Assembly (NCBI GenBank): GCA_963807925.1
Contig: CAWEDP010000002.1
Span: 2,294,001 to 2,358,000 of the forward strand
Direction of reading: 5' to 3'
DNA from: CAWEDP01 sp963807925
Lineage (GTDB): Bacteria; Acidobacteriota; Vicinamibacteria; Vicinamibacterales; CAVVIG01
Length of the DNA stretch: 64,000 bases
A program made the translations under genes and the position numbers. The notes under the pieces are model-generated. The model was not told where the DNA came from, did no database searches, and saw only the letters and a program-made list of their open reading frames with translations. Positions 26,539 to 33,690 of this stretch are shown here, one piece after another. Each line of letters begins with the position of its first letter. Position 1 is the first letter of the stretch.

Positions 26539-26787
26539 ATGGAGTCCAGTACCTTGTCCCAGTTGCTGAAACTTCCAGCCGGCGACCGCGCCGAATTGGC
26601 CATGGTTCTCTGGGAAAGCCTCTCCGACCCCGAGCGGGAGGGAGCACTCGCGCTTTCCGATGAACAAGGAGCCGAGATCGATCGGCGGTGGGCGGCACAT
26701 CTGGCAAACCCGAGCTCGGCAGTGCCATGGTTGTGCAACGCGATCCGAAGAACGGGTCCTGAATCGACATCGAACGGCCGAACGTGA
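26539..26787 (+). CDS. Addiction-module component (RelB-type antitoxin), orphan
   Basis: 82 residues. The N-terminal two thirds (LLKLPAGDRAELAMVLWESL, then LSDEQGAEIDRRWAAHLANP) match the putative addiction-module component family that normally precedes a RelE-type toxin. The expected toxin gene is not present: the reading runs into unrelated sequence and the att copy at 26853 follows. It is either a decayed module cut by integration of element B or a lone antitoxin. It lies after the last attC and is probably the final, attC-less cassette remnant. Confidence 0.65.
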   Translation: MESSTLSQLLKLPAGDRAELAMVLWESLSDPEREGALALSDEQGAEIDRRWAAHLANPSSAVPWLCNAIRRTGPESTSNGRT

Positions 26788-26789
26788 AA

Positions 26790-26831
26790 ACAGCCGACCC
26801 CGAATTGCTGTGATATTCCGAGGTCGGCTGT
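26790..26831. repeat. 10-bp perfect inverted repeat
   Basis: ACAGCCGACC (26790-26799) and GGTCGGCTGT (26822-26831) with a 22-nt loop, just after the orphan antitoxin gene. It lacks the extrahelical base and R boxes of the attC sites, so I call it a plain hairpin, perhaps a transcription terminator without a T run. Confidence 0.4.
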
Positions 26832-26852
26832 CATCGTCCGTCGTCGTCTTCT

Positions 26853-26909
26853 GCCTCAGGAGCTAGTTGGGGCAACCCAGTCGGGGTTCAAATCCCCGCT
26901 TCCGCACCA
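26853..26909 (+). repeat. att copy 2 (junction of elements A and B)
   Basis: 57 bp, matching the tRNA-Leu from the anticodon loop to CCA, with the alternative variable arm TTGGGGCAACCCA. It is not a tRNA gene: the acceptor, D and 5' anticodon strands are absent upstream. It marks the end of element A and the start of element B. Confidence 0.9.
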
Positions 26910-27226
26910 ATCCAGCAACACGTTATGGCGACAGCCGATCCGGTGATGGGCCTTTCCTCTCGTGCGCAGATCGAATTGTCGCCGGGCACTCTGCTGTGGG
27001 GAACTCCATGTGCGTGGTCGTTCGACGTGCCGCGCACGTCGGCACTCCCCATTGGATTGGACGAACTGAGGATGTCCCGACCGTCGCCGCCCAGACGAGA
27101 AGTCCCGTACTGACGTGCCCTCGTGCGGCGCGACCGTCGGTGCGCCGCTGTCCAGGATTGCGACGACGGCGCCATTGACGGAGCAACCATGCGGATCCAA
27201 AATGGAGGAAGATTGGAGGATGGCAG
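26910..27226. other. Left end of element B, no confident gene
   Basis: 317 nt between att copy 2 and vapB. A 62-codon open frame from ATG 26925 (stop 27111-27113) has no Shine-Dalgarno and no recognisable similarity. The last 12 nt hold the vapB ribosome site (GGAGG at 27215-27219). No integrase is present. Confidence 0.5.
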
Positions 27227-27457
27227 GTGGCCACGCTGAACGTCAAGAATCTGCCCAACGGCCTCTACAAGAAACTGCAAGCCCGCGCGCGGCGCGATCG
27301 CCGATCCGTTGCGCAGGAAGTCACTCATCTCTTGGCTCAGGCGCTCGAGGAGTCCGAGCCGCTCTCGATCTTGGAGCTCCAGGGCTTGGGCAAAGAGATC
27401 TGGCAGGGCGCGGACGCCGCCGACCATGTGCGGCGCGAACGAGCGTCGTGGGACTGA
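27227..27457 (+). CDS. vapB: Ribbon-helix-helix antitoxin (VapB/FitA-like)
   Basis: 76 residues. The N-terminal RHH motif TLNVKNLPNGLYKKLQARAR followed by RRSVAQEVTHLLAQAL is typical of FitA/VapB antitoxins with CopG-type DNA binding. The C-terminal tail (about 50-76) should wrap the toxin. GTG start with GGAGG 7 nt upstream. The gene overlaps vapC by 10 nt. Expected role: bind the PIN toxin and autorepress the operon. Confidence 0.87.
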   Translation: MATLNVKNLPNGLYKKLQARARRDRRSVAQEVTHLLAQALEESEPLSILELQGLGKEIWQGADAADHVRRERASWD

Positions 27458-27900
27458 TCGAGGATCTCGGCACCGGCAACCTCGGCGTCGACGCCGTCGC
27501 GTTCATCTACCTGATCGAAGAGCACCCCACGTTTCTGCCGCTGCTGCTGCCGCTGTTTCGGCAGGCGGACTCGGGCACCAGAACGGTGACGACCTCGGCG
27601 CTCACCCTTCTGGAAGTCCTGGTCGTGCCATATCGTGCCGGGAATCGCGTGCTCGCCGAGCGGTACGAGGCACTGCTGACGCGCGGCCGTGGCGTGCGAC
27701 TCGTGGATATCTCCCACGATCAGTTGCGCGCCGCCGCGCAACTCCGCGCGAGAACTGGCGTCAAGACGCCGGATGCGCTGCAGCTCGTCGCGGCGCTCAG
27801 CACCGGATGCGCCACATTCGTCACCAACGATCGGCGACTGCCTCAGATCCCCGGCCTTCGCATCGTCGAGCTCGCCTCATACGTGAGCACCCGCCATTGA
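27448..27900 (+). CDS. vapC: PIN-domain ribonuclease toxin (VapC family)
   Basis: 150 residues forming a single PIN domain. The acidic catalytic residues are in place: D15 (GVDAVAFIYL), E56 (LLEVL), D109 (TPDALQLV) and D128 (FVTNDRRL). VapC toxins cleave tRNA or rRNA when released from the antitoxin. GTG start at 27448 inside the end of vapB. An 8-bp hairpin follows its stop. The toxin is a probable stabiliser of element B. Confidence 0.9.
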   Translation: MGLIEDLGTGNLGVDAVAFIYLIEEHPTFLPLLLPLFRQADSGTRTVTTSALTLLEVLVVPYRAGNRVLAERYEALLTRGRGVRLVDISHDQLRAAAQLRARTGVKTPDALQLVAALSTGCATFVTNDRRLPQIPGLRIVELASYVSTRH

Positions 27901-27905
27901 GGCCG

Positions 27906-27925
27906 TTCCGTCGCCGACGACGGAA
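27906..27925 (+). terminator. Hairpin after vapC
   Basis: TTCCGTCG-ccga-CGACGGAA is a perfect 8-bp stem with a 4-nt loop, 6 nt after the vapC stop and between the convergent vapC and UDG-like genes. No T run follows on the plus strand, so termination activity is only likely. Confidence 0.4.
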
Positions 27926-27964
27926 AGCAGGACAGCGAGATGGTCGCGGGTACGGCACCGCCGC

Positions 27965-29101
27965 TTACTTCGCGGCGAGTCGATTAATCCACTCGGCCAC
28001 CTCTGGCATCCGATGGAAGGAGAATCTGGCAGGGTGGGGCAACCCGATTACCAGACGCGGTCGGCCCTCGATTTGCGCGGTCATCGCTTCAGCACAGTAA
28101 TCGCCGTGGCCTATCGGCTCTCTACTCTCGGTGCCGAGTCTTCGGCCAGAGGTTGAGAAGTAGTTCTTCCTTATGAAATCGTACGGCGATGGGTTACCGA
28201 TCCCAAACACCACCAGCAACGTCGGCTGAACGATTCGGATGATCTCCTGATGAACACGCCAACAGCCCGCCTGTGCCTGCGGATCGGTCACGCCTGCAGC
28301 GGTGGGGGTCGAAAGGAAGACGAGATTGCTGGTGCAGGTCTCGCGCAAGTTCGCGTTGAGCAGCGGAAACAACGTCTGTAGCTGTTGCTTCAGTCTTCCT
28401 GGCTCGCCGTCGATGTAGACGTGACGATTCGGATTGCGCAGCCAGAAGTCCAAGTGCTCATTCACGGTCATGGGTGAGGACCCAGGGTTGGTCCCGAGCA
28501 GGTAAATCCGGCCTTGCCGCAAGGTCCGGGGAGGACTGAACATCACCGCTCCTTGTGCGGCAAGGAGATGCTGCGGGAGCGTTTTTCGCACGAACGCCGC
28601 GAACGCCTCCGGGCTGCTCGATGGAGCTTCGGCGGTGACCGTCGTCTGTGCTTCCGGACTGACACCGGTCGGAGCGATGGAGCTGGCCGCGGCCACCGTC
28701 GCGGGAGCAGCTTGGAGTATCGCAGGCATTGGGATGTTCGTTCCAGTCTGCAGTCCGACGCTGGAGCTCGTCATCTGCAGTTTCGCCACACGACGCGACC
28801 GCGGAACGAAACACGCCCTGCCGGTTGCATTGACGATGTGCGCGAAGTAGTCACGAGCTGCCTGCAATTCGGTGAACGTTCTCGGCGACACGCGAATCGT
28901 TTCGCGCGTCTGGGCGTCCGTAACCGTGTCGACGTATGTATACCCAGGACCAGATTTGGGCGACCGGCGAAGTCCGACGCGGTGTTCGCGCCAGCCGCTC
29001 GACCGTTCCACGCCATACTTGTACACCGGGTCGGATGGCAACTTAAGCTTCAAATAACCACGTTCGTCCGTGTCCTGGTCCTCCCATTGCCGTACGGACA
29101 C
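27965..29101 (-). CDS. Two-domain protein with C-terminal uracil-DNA-glycosylase-like motifs
   Basis: A 378-residue cytoplasmic protein. An N-terminal beta-rich region (about 10-95) is followed by an Ala/Ser/Thr/Pro-rich linker (about 110-165). The C-terminal domain (about 185-378) carries LLGTNPGSSP (N205), LLVVFGIGNPSPYDFI and GLPHPARFSF (H356), resembling the GxNPG and HPS-type motifs of the uracil-DNA-glycosylase superfamily. I cannot assign a family. Base excision or a defence function is inference from those motifs and the mobile context. Start ATG 29101; no obvious Shine-Dalgarno. Confidence 0.7.
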   Translation of the reverse strand: MSVRQWEDQDTDERGYLKLKLPSDPVYKYGVERSSGWREHRVGLRRSPKSGPGYTYVDTVTDAQTRETIRVSPRTFTELQAARDYFAHIVNATGRACFVPRSRRVAKLQMTSSSVGLQTGTNIPMPAILQAAPATVAAASSIAPTGVSPEAQTTVTAEAPSSSPEAFAAFVRKTLPQHLLAAQGAVMFSPPRTLRQGRIYLLGTNPGSSPMTVNEHLDFWLRNPNRHVYIDGEPGRLKQQLQTLFPLLNANLRETCTSNLVFLSTPTAAGVTDPQAQAGCWRVHQEIIRIVQPTLLVVFGIGNPSPYDFIRKNYFSTSGRRLGTESREPIGHGDYCAEAMTAQIEGRPRLVIGLPHPARFSFHRMPEVAEWINRLAAK

Positions 29102-29318
29102 TCGCTACCTCCCTTGCAGTGAAGGTGCGCAGTCTAGTCCATCGCGCGCGCGGCGCAAAAGGCTATCCGCGCAGCGATCGAGACCGCTGAAGAGAACGTG
29201 AAGGGCTGTGTGAAAACTGTGCGAAAGAAGCCGCGAGCTGCGCGAACTTGGGTCCATCGCGGCTCACCGACTGCTCGGGAAATCCGCGAGGATTCGCGTC
29301 AGTTCGGGATCCTCAACG
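29102..29318. other. Right end of element B, no gene seen
   Basis: 217 nt upstream of the minus-strand gene and before att copy 3. It should hold that gene's promoter. A run of plus-strand codons around 29160-29260 looks like decayed coding sequence, but I see no recognisable product. Confidence 0.4.
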
Positions 29319-29374
29319 GCCTCAGGAGCTAGTTGGGCAACCCAGTCGGGGTTCAAATCCCCGCTTCCGCACCA
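29319..29374 (+). repeat. att copy 3 (right boundary of the island)
   Basis: 56 bp, identical to att copy 2 apart from loss of one G in the variable arm (TTGGGCAACCCA). It ends with CTTCCGCACCA like the tRNA. No tRNA 5' half is present. Beyond it the sequence returns to chromosome-like composition. Confidence 0.9.
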
Positions 29375-29462
29375 TCCGTCGTAACGCCTGCCGGAGCGTG
29401 GCGGTCGGGGCCGTCCGCCGGACAACCGCCCGATCGCGCAAAGTGGTACACTGCGTCGCCCG

Positions 29463-30188
29463 ATGGTCATTCCGCGACAGCGACGCGGGCTCGGTTGGCT
29501 CTTCTCGCAAACCTCCACCTACGACATCCTGATCGCCGCGGTCGCGTCGGTCGTCGGCATCTCGTCCGCCTCCAACTACTGGTCTCAACAGCGACCGGCG
29601 ATCGCTCTGATGGTCGGGATCGCCACGGTTCTCGTGCTGCTCTTCTCCGTCGTGAAGAACGGCATCGGTCTGGCTGCCGCCAGGAGCAAGGACTCGACCC
29701 ACGAACTCGAGGGCTGCCTGCACACGCTGCACGCCGTCCTCGATCCGGCAGGCTGCACGCCTCCGGTGACGCTCAGGCTCGCTCTGCATGTGCCGGTCGG
29801 AGAGATGCTCGAACAGGTCACGGAGTACGTCGGCGCCACGGCCACGACGGGCAGAACCGGCCGGCAGTTCCCCGCAAACGCGGGCATCATCGGAATGGCC
29901 TGTCGGGAGAACACAGTGCTCGTGGCGCGGCGGTTGAACGACGATTACGAGCTGTACGTCGAGGAGCTCGTCACGAACTGGAACTACACTCCCGATCAGG
30001 CGCGACGGCTCAACCCGGGCGCAATGGAGTGGATGGCCGTGCCGTTCTACGATCCCGACCGCGGGCGCGTCGAGGCCGTCCTGTTCGCGGACGCCAGCAA
30101 GCGAGACTTCTTCACAGCCGAGCGCCAGGAGCTCGTGCTCTCGGCAGCCGCCGGCATTGCCGTATTCATCGGAAAGCGGTACAGTTGA
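29463..30188 (+). CDS. Membrane protein with GAF-like cytoplasmic domain
   Basis: 241 residues with two N-terminal membrane segments (about 20-38 and 46-64), a short helical linker, and a C-terminal domain (about 85-240). The domain looks GAF-like: LRLALHVPVGEMLEQVTEYV, GIIGMACRENTVLVARRL, MEWMAVPFYDP, and ELVLSAAAGIAVFIG. The ligand is unknown, and no output domain follows. A TACACT -10 box lies 10 nt before the ATG, so the mRNA is probably leaderless. It is the first gene after the island. Confidence 0.7.
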   Translation: MVIPRQRRGLGWLFSQTSTYDILIAAVASVVGISSASNYWSQQRPAIALMVGIATVLVLLFSVVKNGIGLAAARSKDSTHELEGCLHTLHAVLDPAGCTPPVTLRLALHVPVGEMLEQVTEYVGATATTGRTGRQFPANAGIIGMACRENTVLVARRLNDDYELYVEELVTNWNYTPDQARRLNPGAMEWMAVPFYDPDRGRVEAVLFADASKRDFFTAERQELVLSAAAGIAVFIGKRYS

Positions 30189-30502
30189 GGCGCATGGCCA
30201 CGACAGCCCGGCCCCCGGCCGCGCAATCCTCGACGCGCGTCGAAAGCAGGACGACGGTGAGCCCTCCAGGCAGGGTGATCCAGGTCGAGGAGGTGCGCAT
30301 CTCGGAGCGACAGCGGTCCTCGATGACGTCGGCGATCCGGACCGGGCGGGCCGAAAGGGCCGATTGACCCCCGTGACCCCCGACCGCTCCATCTGTTGAG
30401 TGCGGGCCCGTTGCGGGCGGTTCGTCCTGTCCGGTGTCAACCCGAAGGCCCGCACCAGTCGCTGTTAGACGCGCGCGATTCCCTCCTCCCGATCCCGCCC
30501 CT
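30189..30502. other. 314-nt gap between convergent genes
   Basis: No supported gene. A 46-codon minus-strand frame from ATG 30306 to 30166 has GAG just upstream but no known similarity and overlaps the end of the previous gene. No clear terminator. Confidence 0.4.
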
Positions 30503-30940
30503 TCAGCGTCCGACATCGAGTTTGAGCGCCTCGAGCGAGAGGTTGATGTCGCGCAGAAACGCGACGAGCGCGCCGATGAGCGCCACCATGCAGCCGATGA
30601 ACAGCGCGGCCACCAGAACGCCGACCGCTTCCAGCTCGAAGACGGCGGCCACAAACAGCGTGATGATCAGCATCGCCGCAGCCAGCGCGCTGACAATCGC
30701 CAGCGTGATCGCCTGCCGGATCAGACGCGCGCGTCTCGCCAGAATCTCGAGCTGAGAGCGTGCGTGATGGTGGTCCGCCCCGCCCGACCGCAGCTCGAGC
30801 GCCAGCAGCCGCGATCGATCGATCACCCGGCCGAGCCGGTTCGTCATCGACAGGAGCAGCAGCCCGACGCCTGACACCAGAATCACCGGACCGATCGCGA
30901 CCTGGAGACTGGGAACGAGATCGTGGAGCCGGATGGCCAT
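30503..30940 (-). CDS. DUF2721 family membrane protein
   Basis: 145 residues. The N-terminal membrane segment with LLLLSMTNRLGRVIDRSRLL is the DUF2721 signature. A short soluble helix follows, then two C-terminal membrane segments (about 75-97 and 102-124). Function unknown. I start at ATG 30940: the longer frame from 30994 would translate part of a REP-like palindrome (MSGFSRT), which recurs upstream of other genes in this window and is not coding. Confidence 0.82.
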   Translation of the reverse strand: MAIRLHDLVPSLQVAIGPVILVSGVGLLLLSMTNRLGRVIDRSRLLALELRSGGADHHHARSQLEILARRARLIRQAITLAIVSALAAAMLIITLFVAAVFELEAVGVLVAALFIGCMVALIGALVAFLRDINLSLEALKLDVGR

Positions 30941-30974
30941 CGAGTGTGGACTGTACACGACGTTTGCGGCCGTG

Positions 30975-30992
30975 GTCCGGCTGAAGCCGGAC
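30975..30992. repeat. REP-like palindrome
   Basis: GTCCGGCTGAAGCCGGAC, an 8-bp perfect inverted repeat with a 2-nt centre, followed by ACTAC. The same unit occurs at 37105, 37187, 37221, 51894 and (degenerate) 51940, always between genes. Confidence 0.8.
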
Positions 30993-31060
30993 ACTACCGG
31001 GGCCCAGACGCGCCAATCCCGCGACCAACGCCGCCCCGGTGAGCGCCGGTGGCGGGCGTC

Positions 31061-31933
31061 CTACTGGACGATGCGGGCCCCGGTGATGAACCGCCGGTAA
31101 TTCGAAAACCGCTGCGTGGTCCGGAGCCGAGGCGTCCCGGAGTTGCGGATCACCTGCAGCGACGTGATGGATGCAGGGAGCATCACGGTCTCGTCGGGGT
31201 CCCGGAATGTGACCGGCCGATACGAAATCGACGAATCGGCGCGTTCGACGGTCACCGTGGCCGCCCCCCGCGGGCGCGATCCCTTGGCGTCCGGCATGCG
31301 GATGTCGAACATGCCGGTCAGGCTCTCGTCGAGCCGCAGGACGTCGCCCGTGGAGGGATCGACCCAGAGCCGCCCGCGCGAGCGGCCCGGAAGGCTGATC
31401 TCCGAGCAGTCGCCGTGGCGAACGACGTCGATCGGCTGATCGCTCGGCGCGGCCTTGTACTCGATTGTCAGGCTCGCGCGCCCGCTCTCGCGGCCTGTTC
31501 CCTTGAGCCTGAAGATGTAGTCGCGCTGGCGTCCCGGCAGCAGCATCGAGAGCGGCTCGGGCGACACCGGCTTGCGGTCGAAACAGCCCGGCTCGTCGCC
31601 GGGACGCGGCGGACGGCCGTCCACTTTCAGCAGTTGTCTCAGGATCGTCGCTTCGGGGGCGTTGTCGACCGCGCCGGCGAGGCCGTCCCACGCGACGCGC
31701 AGCTCGTACACCAGCTCGCGCACGTGCTCGCCGTCGGGCAGCAGATCCGGGCCGAGCGGCTCGAGGCGCACCCGCTCTTCGCAGATGATGCTCTGCGCGC
31801 GAGCGTAGTACTCCTGCACCCGTTCACCGACGCGCGCCATCCAGCCGGCGAGGTCGCCGCCCGGCGTCTGCCCAGCGGTGGAGATCACGGCCACGGATGA
31901 GACGGCGATCGCGGCCAGGGCGAACCGGGGCAT
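31061..31933 (-). CDS. Secreted protein of unknown function
   Basis: 290 residues with a signal peptide (MPRFALAAIAVSSVAVISTA). The mature part has a helical start (LAGWMARVGERVQEYYARAQ) with a single cysteine in IICEERVRLE. Beta-rich sequence follows, including GRLWVDPSTGDVLRLDESLTG, reminiscent of LolA/outer-membrane-lipoprotein-sorting-like beta sheets found in many acidobacterial proteins. No named family is recognised. Divergent from the endostatin-like gene across a tandem direct repeat. Confidence 0.75.
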   Translation of the reverse strand: MPRFALAAIAVSSVAVISTAGQTPGGDLAGWMARVGERVQEYYARAQSIICEERVRLEPLGPDLLPDGEHVRELVYELRVAWDGLAGAVDNAPEATILRQLLKVDGRPPRPGDEPGCFDRKPVSPEPLSMLLPGRQRDYIFRLKGTGRESGRASLTIEYKAAPSDQPIDVVRHGDCSEISLPGRSRGRLWVDPSTGDVLRLDESLTGMFDIRMPDAKGSRPRGAATVTVERADSSISYRPVTFRDPDETVMLPASITSLQVIRNSGTPRLRTTQRFSNYRRFITGARIVQ

Positions 31934-31960
31934 GCGTCAGGGTAGCCCAGCGTCAGCGCG

Positions 31961-32009
31961 CCGAAAAGGGGCGATCCGTTGTGAGCCGAAAAAGGGCGAT
32001 CCGTTGTAA
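31961..32009. repeat. Tandem 24-bp direct repeat in a divergent promoter region
   Basis: Two adjacent copies of CCGAAAA(G/A)GGGCGATCCG followed by TTGT(G/A)A: 31961-31984 and 31986-32009, with one variable position in each half. The second copy runs into the TAAGAT -10 box (32007-32012) of the next gene. Placement suggests an operator bound by a dimer, or a recent slippage duplication. Confidence 0.6.
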
Positions 32010-32020
32010 GATGCGCGCTT

Positions 32021-32746
32021 ATGAAAAACCTACGATCGATCGTCGTGGCACTGACGACGGCCCTCGTTCTCGGGTCGTACATCGGGACGGCGCAACAGGC
32101 GCCGGCAGGCGGCGCCCAGGGGCGCGGGGGCGCGGGAGGACGCGGAGGACCGCAGGGACCGATGTCGTTCTTCATCACCAGCATGCCGAAGGGTAACGGC
32201 GCCAACTACGGCGGGCTGGCCGGCGCCGACGCCTACTGCGAGCAGCTCGCGACGGCAGCCGGCCGCGGCAACGGGGTCACCTGGCACGCCTACCTGAGCA
32301 CGCAGGGCCAGGGGGCCGTCAACGCGCGCGATCGCATCGGCAACGGGCCCTGGTTCAACCAGCGCGGCCAGCGGATCGGGCAGAACGTCGCCGAGCTCCA
32401 CGGTGACACGATCGAGCAGGCGCGGCTCGGCAACGCGCTGGGCAAGCAGCTCTCGCTCACCGAGAAAGGGACCATCGTGAACGGCGTCGGCGACATGCCG
32501 AACACGCACGACATCCTCACCGGGTCGATGCCCGACGGCCGCGCGTACACCGACGGGATGGATCACACCTGCAGCAACTACACGAGCGACGCCGACGGCC
32601 GCGGCAGCGTGCAGCTCGGGCACTCGGACAAGCAGGGCGGCAACAACAGTTCGTGGAACTCGGCGCACCCGAGCCGCGGCTGCAGCCAGGCCAATCTCGT
32701 GTCGACGGGCGGTGCCGGCCTGCTCTACTGCTTCGCGGTCAATTAG
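32021..32746 (+). CDS. Secreted endostatin/DUF1554-like lectin-fold protein
   Basis: 241 residues. A signal peptide (about 1-25) is followed by a Gly/Arg-rich spacer (about 28-48). The globular domain begins FFITSMPKGNGANYGGLAGA and has conserved-looking cysteines (YCEQL, TCSNYTS, GCSQANL, YCFAVN). The layout GADAYCEQLA...W-AYLST is that of the C-type-lectin-like endostatin/DUF1554 group of bacterial surface proteins. TAAGAT lies 8 nt before the ATG, so the mRNA is probably leaderless. Confidence 0.7.
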   Translation: MKNLRSIVVALTTALVLGSYIGTAQQAPAGGAQGRGGAGGRGGPQGPMSFFITSMPKGNGANYGGLAGADAYCEQLATAAGRGNGVTWHAYLSTQGQGAVNARDRIGNGPWFNQRGQRIGQNVAELHGDTIEQARLGNALGKQLSLTEKGTIVNGVGDMPNTHDILTGSMPDGRAYTDGMDHTCSNYTSDADGRGSVQLGHSDKQGGNNSSWNSAHPSRGCSQANLVSTGGAGLLYCFAVN

Positions 32747-32916
32747 CCCGCCCCGGCCTGGACGCCCGGTGGGCACCCACCGGGCCCACCGCGCTCACCC
32801 CCGGGAACTGGTCCGGTGCTGCCCGGTGCGCCCGGTGGTCCGATTCCCTCGCCTGTCCCGGCCCGCACCCACCAGCCGTTGATCTCGCGTGCCATCGCCA
32901 CTAAGATGCCGCCCAT

Positions 32917-33690
32917 ATGCGCGTACTGCCGGCACGAGTGATTGTCTGCGCGCTCGCCGCCCTCTGCATCCGCGGCACGCTCCAGGCACAGGACGCGACT
33001 GATGCGGACATCGAGGACGGCGGACGCGTGTTTCAAAGCACCTGCGCGAACTGTCACGGGCCGGACGGCGACCAGGTGGCGGGGATCGATCTGGGCCGGG
33101 GACAGTTCCGCCGCCCGATGTCGGATGCGGATCTCTCGCGCACCATCCGCAGCGGCATCCCCGGCACGCCCATGCCCGCGAGCAACATGTCGGAGGAGCA
33201 GGCGGCGAAGGTCGTCGCGTACCTGCGGTCGGTCGCGGCCTCGGCCCGCAGCACGTCGGCGCCGGGAGACCCGGTGCGCGGCCGCGCGCTGTTCGACGGC
33301 AAGGGCAACTGCGCGAGCTGCCACCGGATCGGAGTCAGCGGCTCGCGCCTCGGCCCCGATTTGAGCGACATCGGGCAGAAGCGGCGCGCCGTCGAGCTCG
33401 AGCGATCGCTCGTCGATCCCGATGCCGAGATCCTCGGCAACAACCGCTTCTATCGCGTGGTGACGAAGGACGGCACGACCGTCACCGGACGGCTGCTCAA
33501 CCTGGACACGTTCACCGTGCAGCTGCTGGATGCCAAGGAGCAGCTGCGATCGTTCGTCAAGTCGGACCTGCGCGAGCACGGCTTCGTCGAAAAGTCGCCG
33601 ATGCCGTCGTTCAAGACCACGTTGACGGCGCAGGAACTGTCCGACGTCGTCTCCTATCTGGTGTCGCTGAAGAGCAAGGGGACGCCATGA
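32917..33690 (+). CDS. Periplasmic c-type cytochrome with two heme sites
   Basis: 257 residues with a signal peptide (about 1-24). The first cytochrome c domain has CANCH (C43-H47) and a PMPASNMSE methionine segment. A second heme motif, CASCH (C132-H136), belongs to the putative heme-binding domain described from planctomycetes and acidobacteria (SRLGPDLSDIG...VVTKDGTTVTGRLL). It is the probable electron acceptor of the PQQ dehydrogenase encoded next; the two genes overlap by ATGA. TAAGAT at 32902-32907 lies 9 nt before the start. Confidence 0.9.
   Translation: MRVLPARVIVCALAALCIRGTLQAQDATDADIEDGGRVFQSTCANCHGPDGDQVAGIDLGRGQFRRPMSDADLSRTIRSGIPGTPMPASNMSEEQAAKVVAYLRSVAASARSTSAPGDPVRGRALFDGKGNCASCHRIGVSGSRLGPDLSDIGQKRRAVELERSLVDPDAEILGNNRFYRVVTKDGTTVTGRLLNLDTFTVQLLDAKEQLRSFVKSDLREHGFVEKSPMPSFKTTLTAQELSDVVSYLVSLKSKGTP

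Larger units (their letters stand above)
22770..26909. mobile_element. Integrated element A at tRNA-Leu: truncated integrase plus attC cassette array
   Basis: The interval is bounded by the tRNA 3' end and by att copy 2. Contents in order: a C-terminal integrase remnant (minus), a small ORF, DUF4160/DUF2442, attC, a PD-(D/E)XK-DUF5655 gene, attC, brnT/brnA, attC, a GNAT gene, attC, and an addiction-module component. All cassette genes point the same way with an attC just 3' of each, as in integrons, but no intI is present. By eye the base composition is less GC-rich than the flanks. With its own integrase truncated, the element is now immobile or depends on an integrase in trans. Confidence 0.8.
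26910..29374. mobile_element. Integrated element B at tRNA-Leu att sites: VapBC and a UDG-like protein
   Basis: A 2.46-kb interval between att copies 2 and 3. It carries a VapBC toxin-antitoxin module (plus) and one 378-residue gene (minus), and no recombinase, so its movement must have depended on an integrase supplied in trans, for example the progenitor of the broken one in element A. The shared variable-arm sequence of copies 2 and 3 indicates that both elements carried the same type of att site. Confidence 0.72.

Noticed and set aside
26790..26831. A fifth attC site
   Set aside because: A perfect palindrome with no extrahelical base and no R''/R' boxes; it does not meet the features shared by the four accepted sites.
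26853..26909. A second and third tRNA-Leu gene (also 29319-29374)
   Set aside because: Only the 3' half is present; no acceptor 5' strand or D arm can be found upstream, so these are att copies, not genes.
30380..30470. Possible attC remnant ending in GTTAGAC
   Set aside because: The R' box is good, but no matching inverted arm with an extrahelical base is found upstream.
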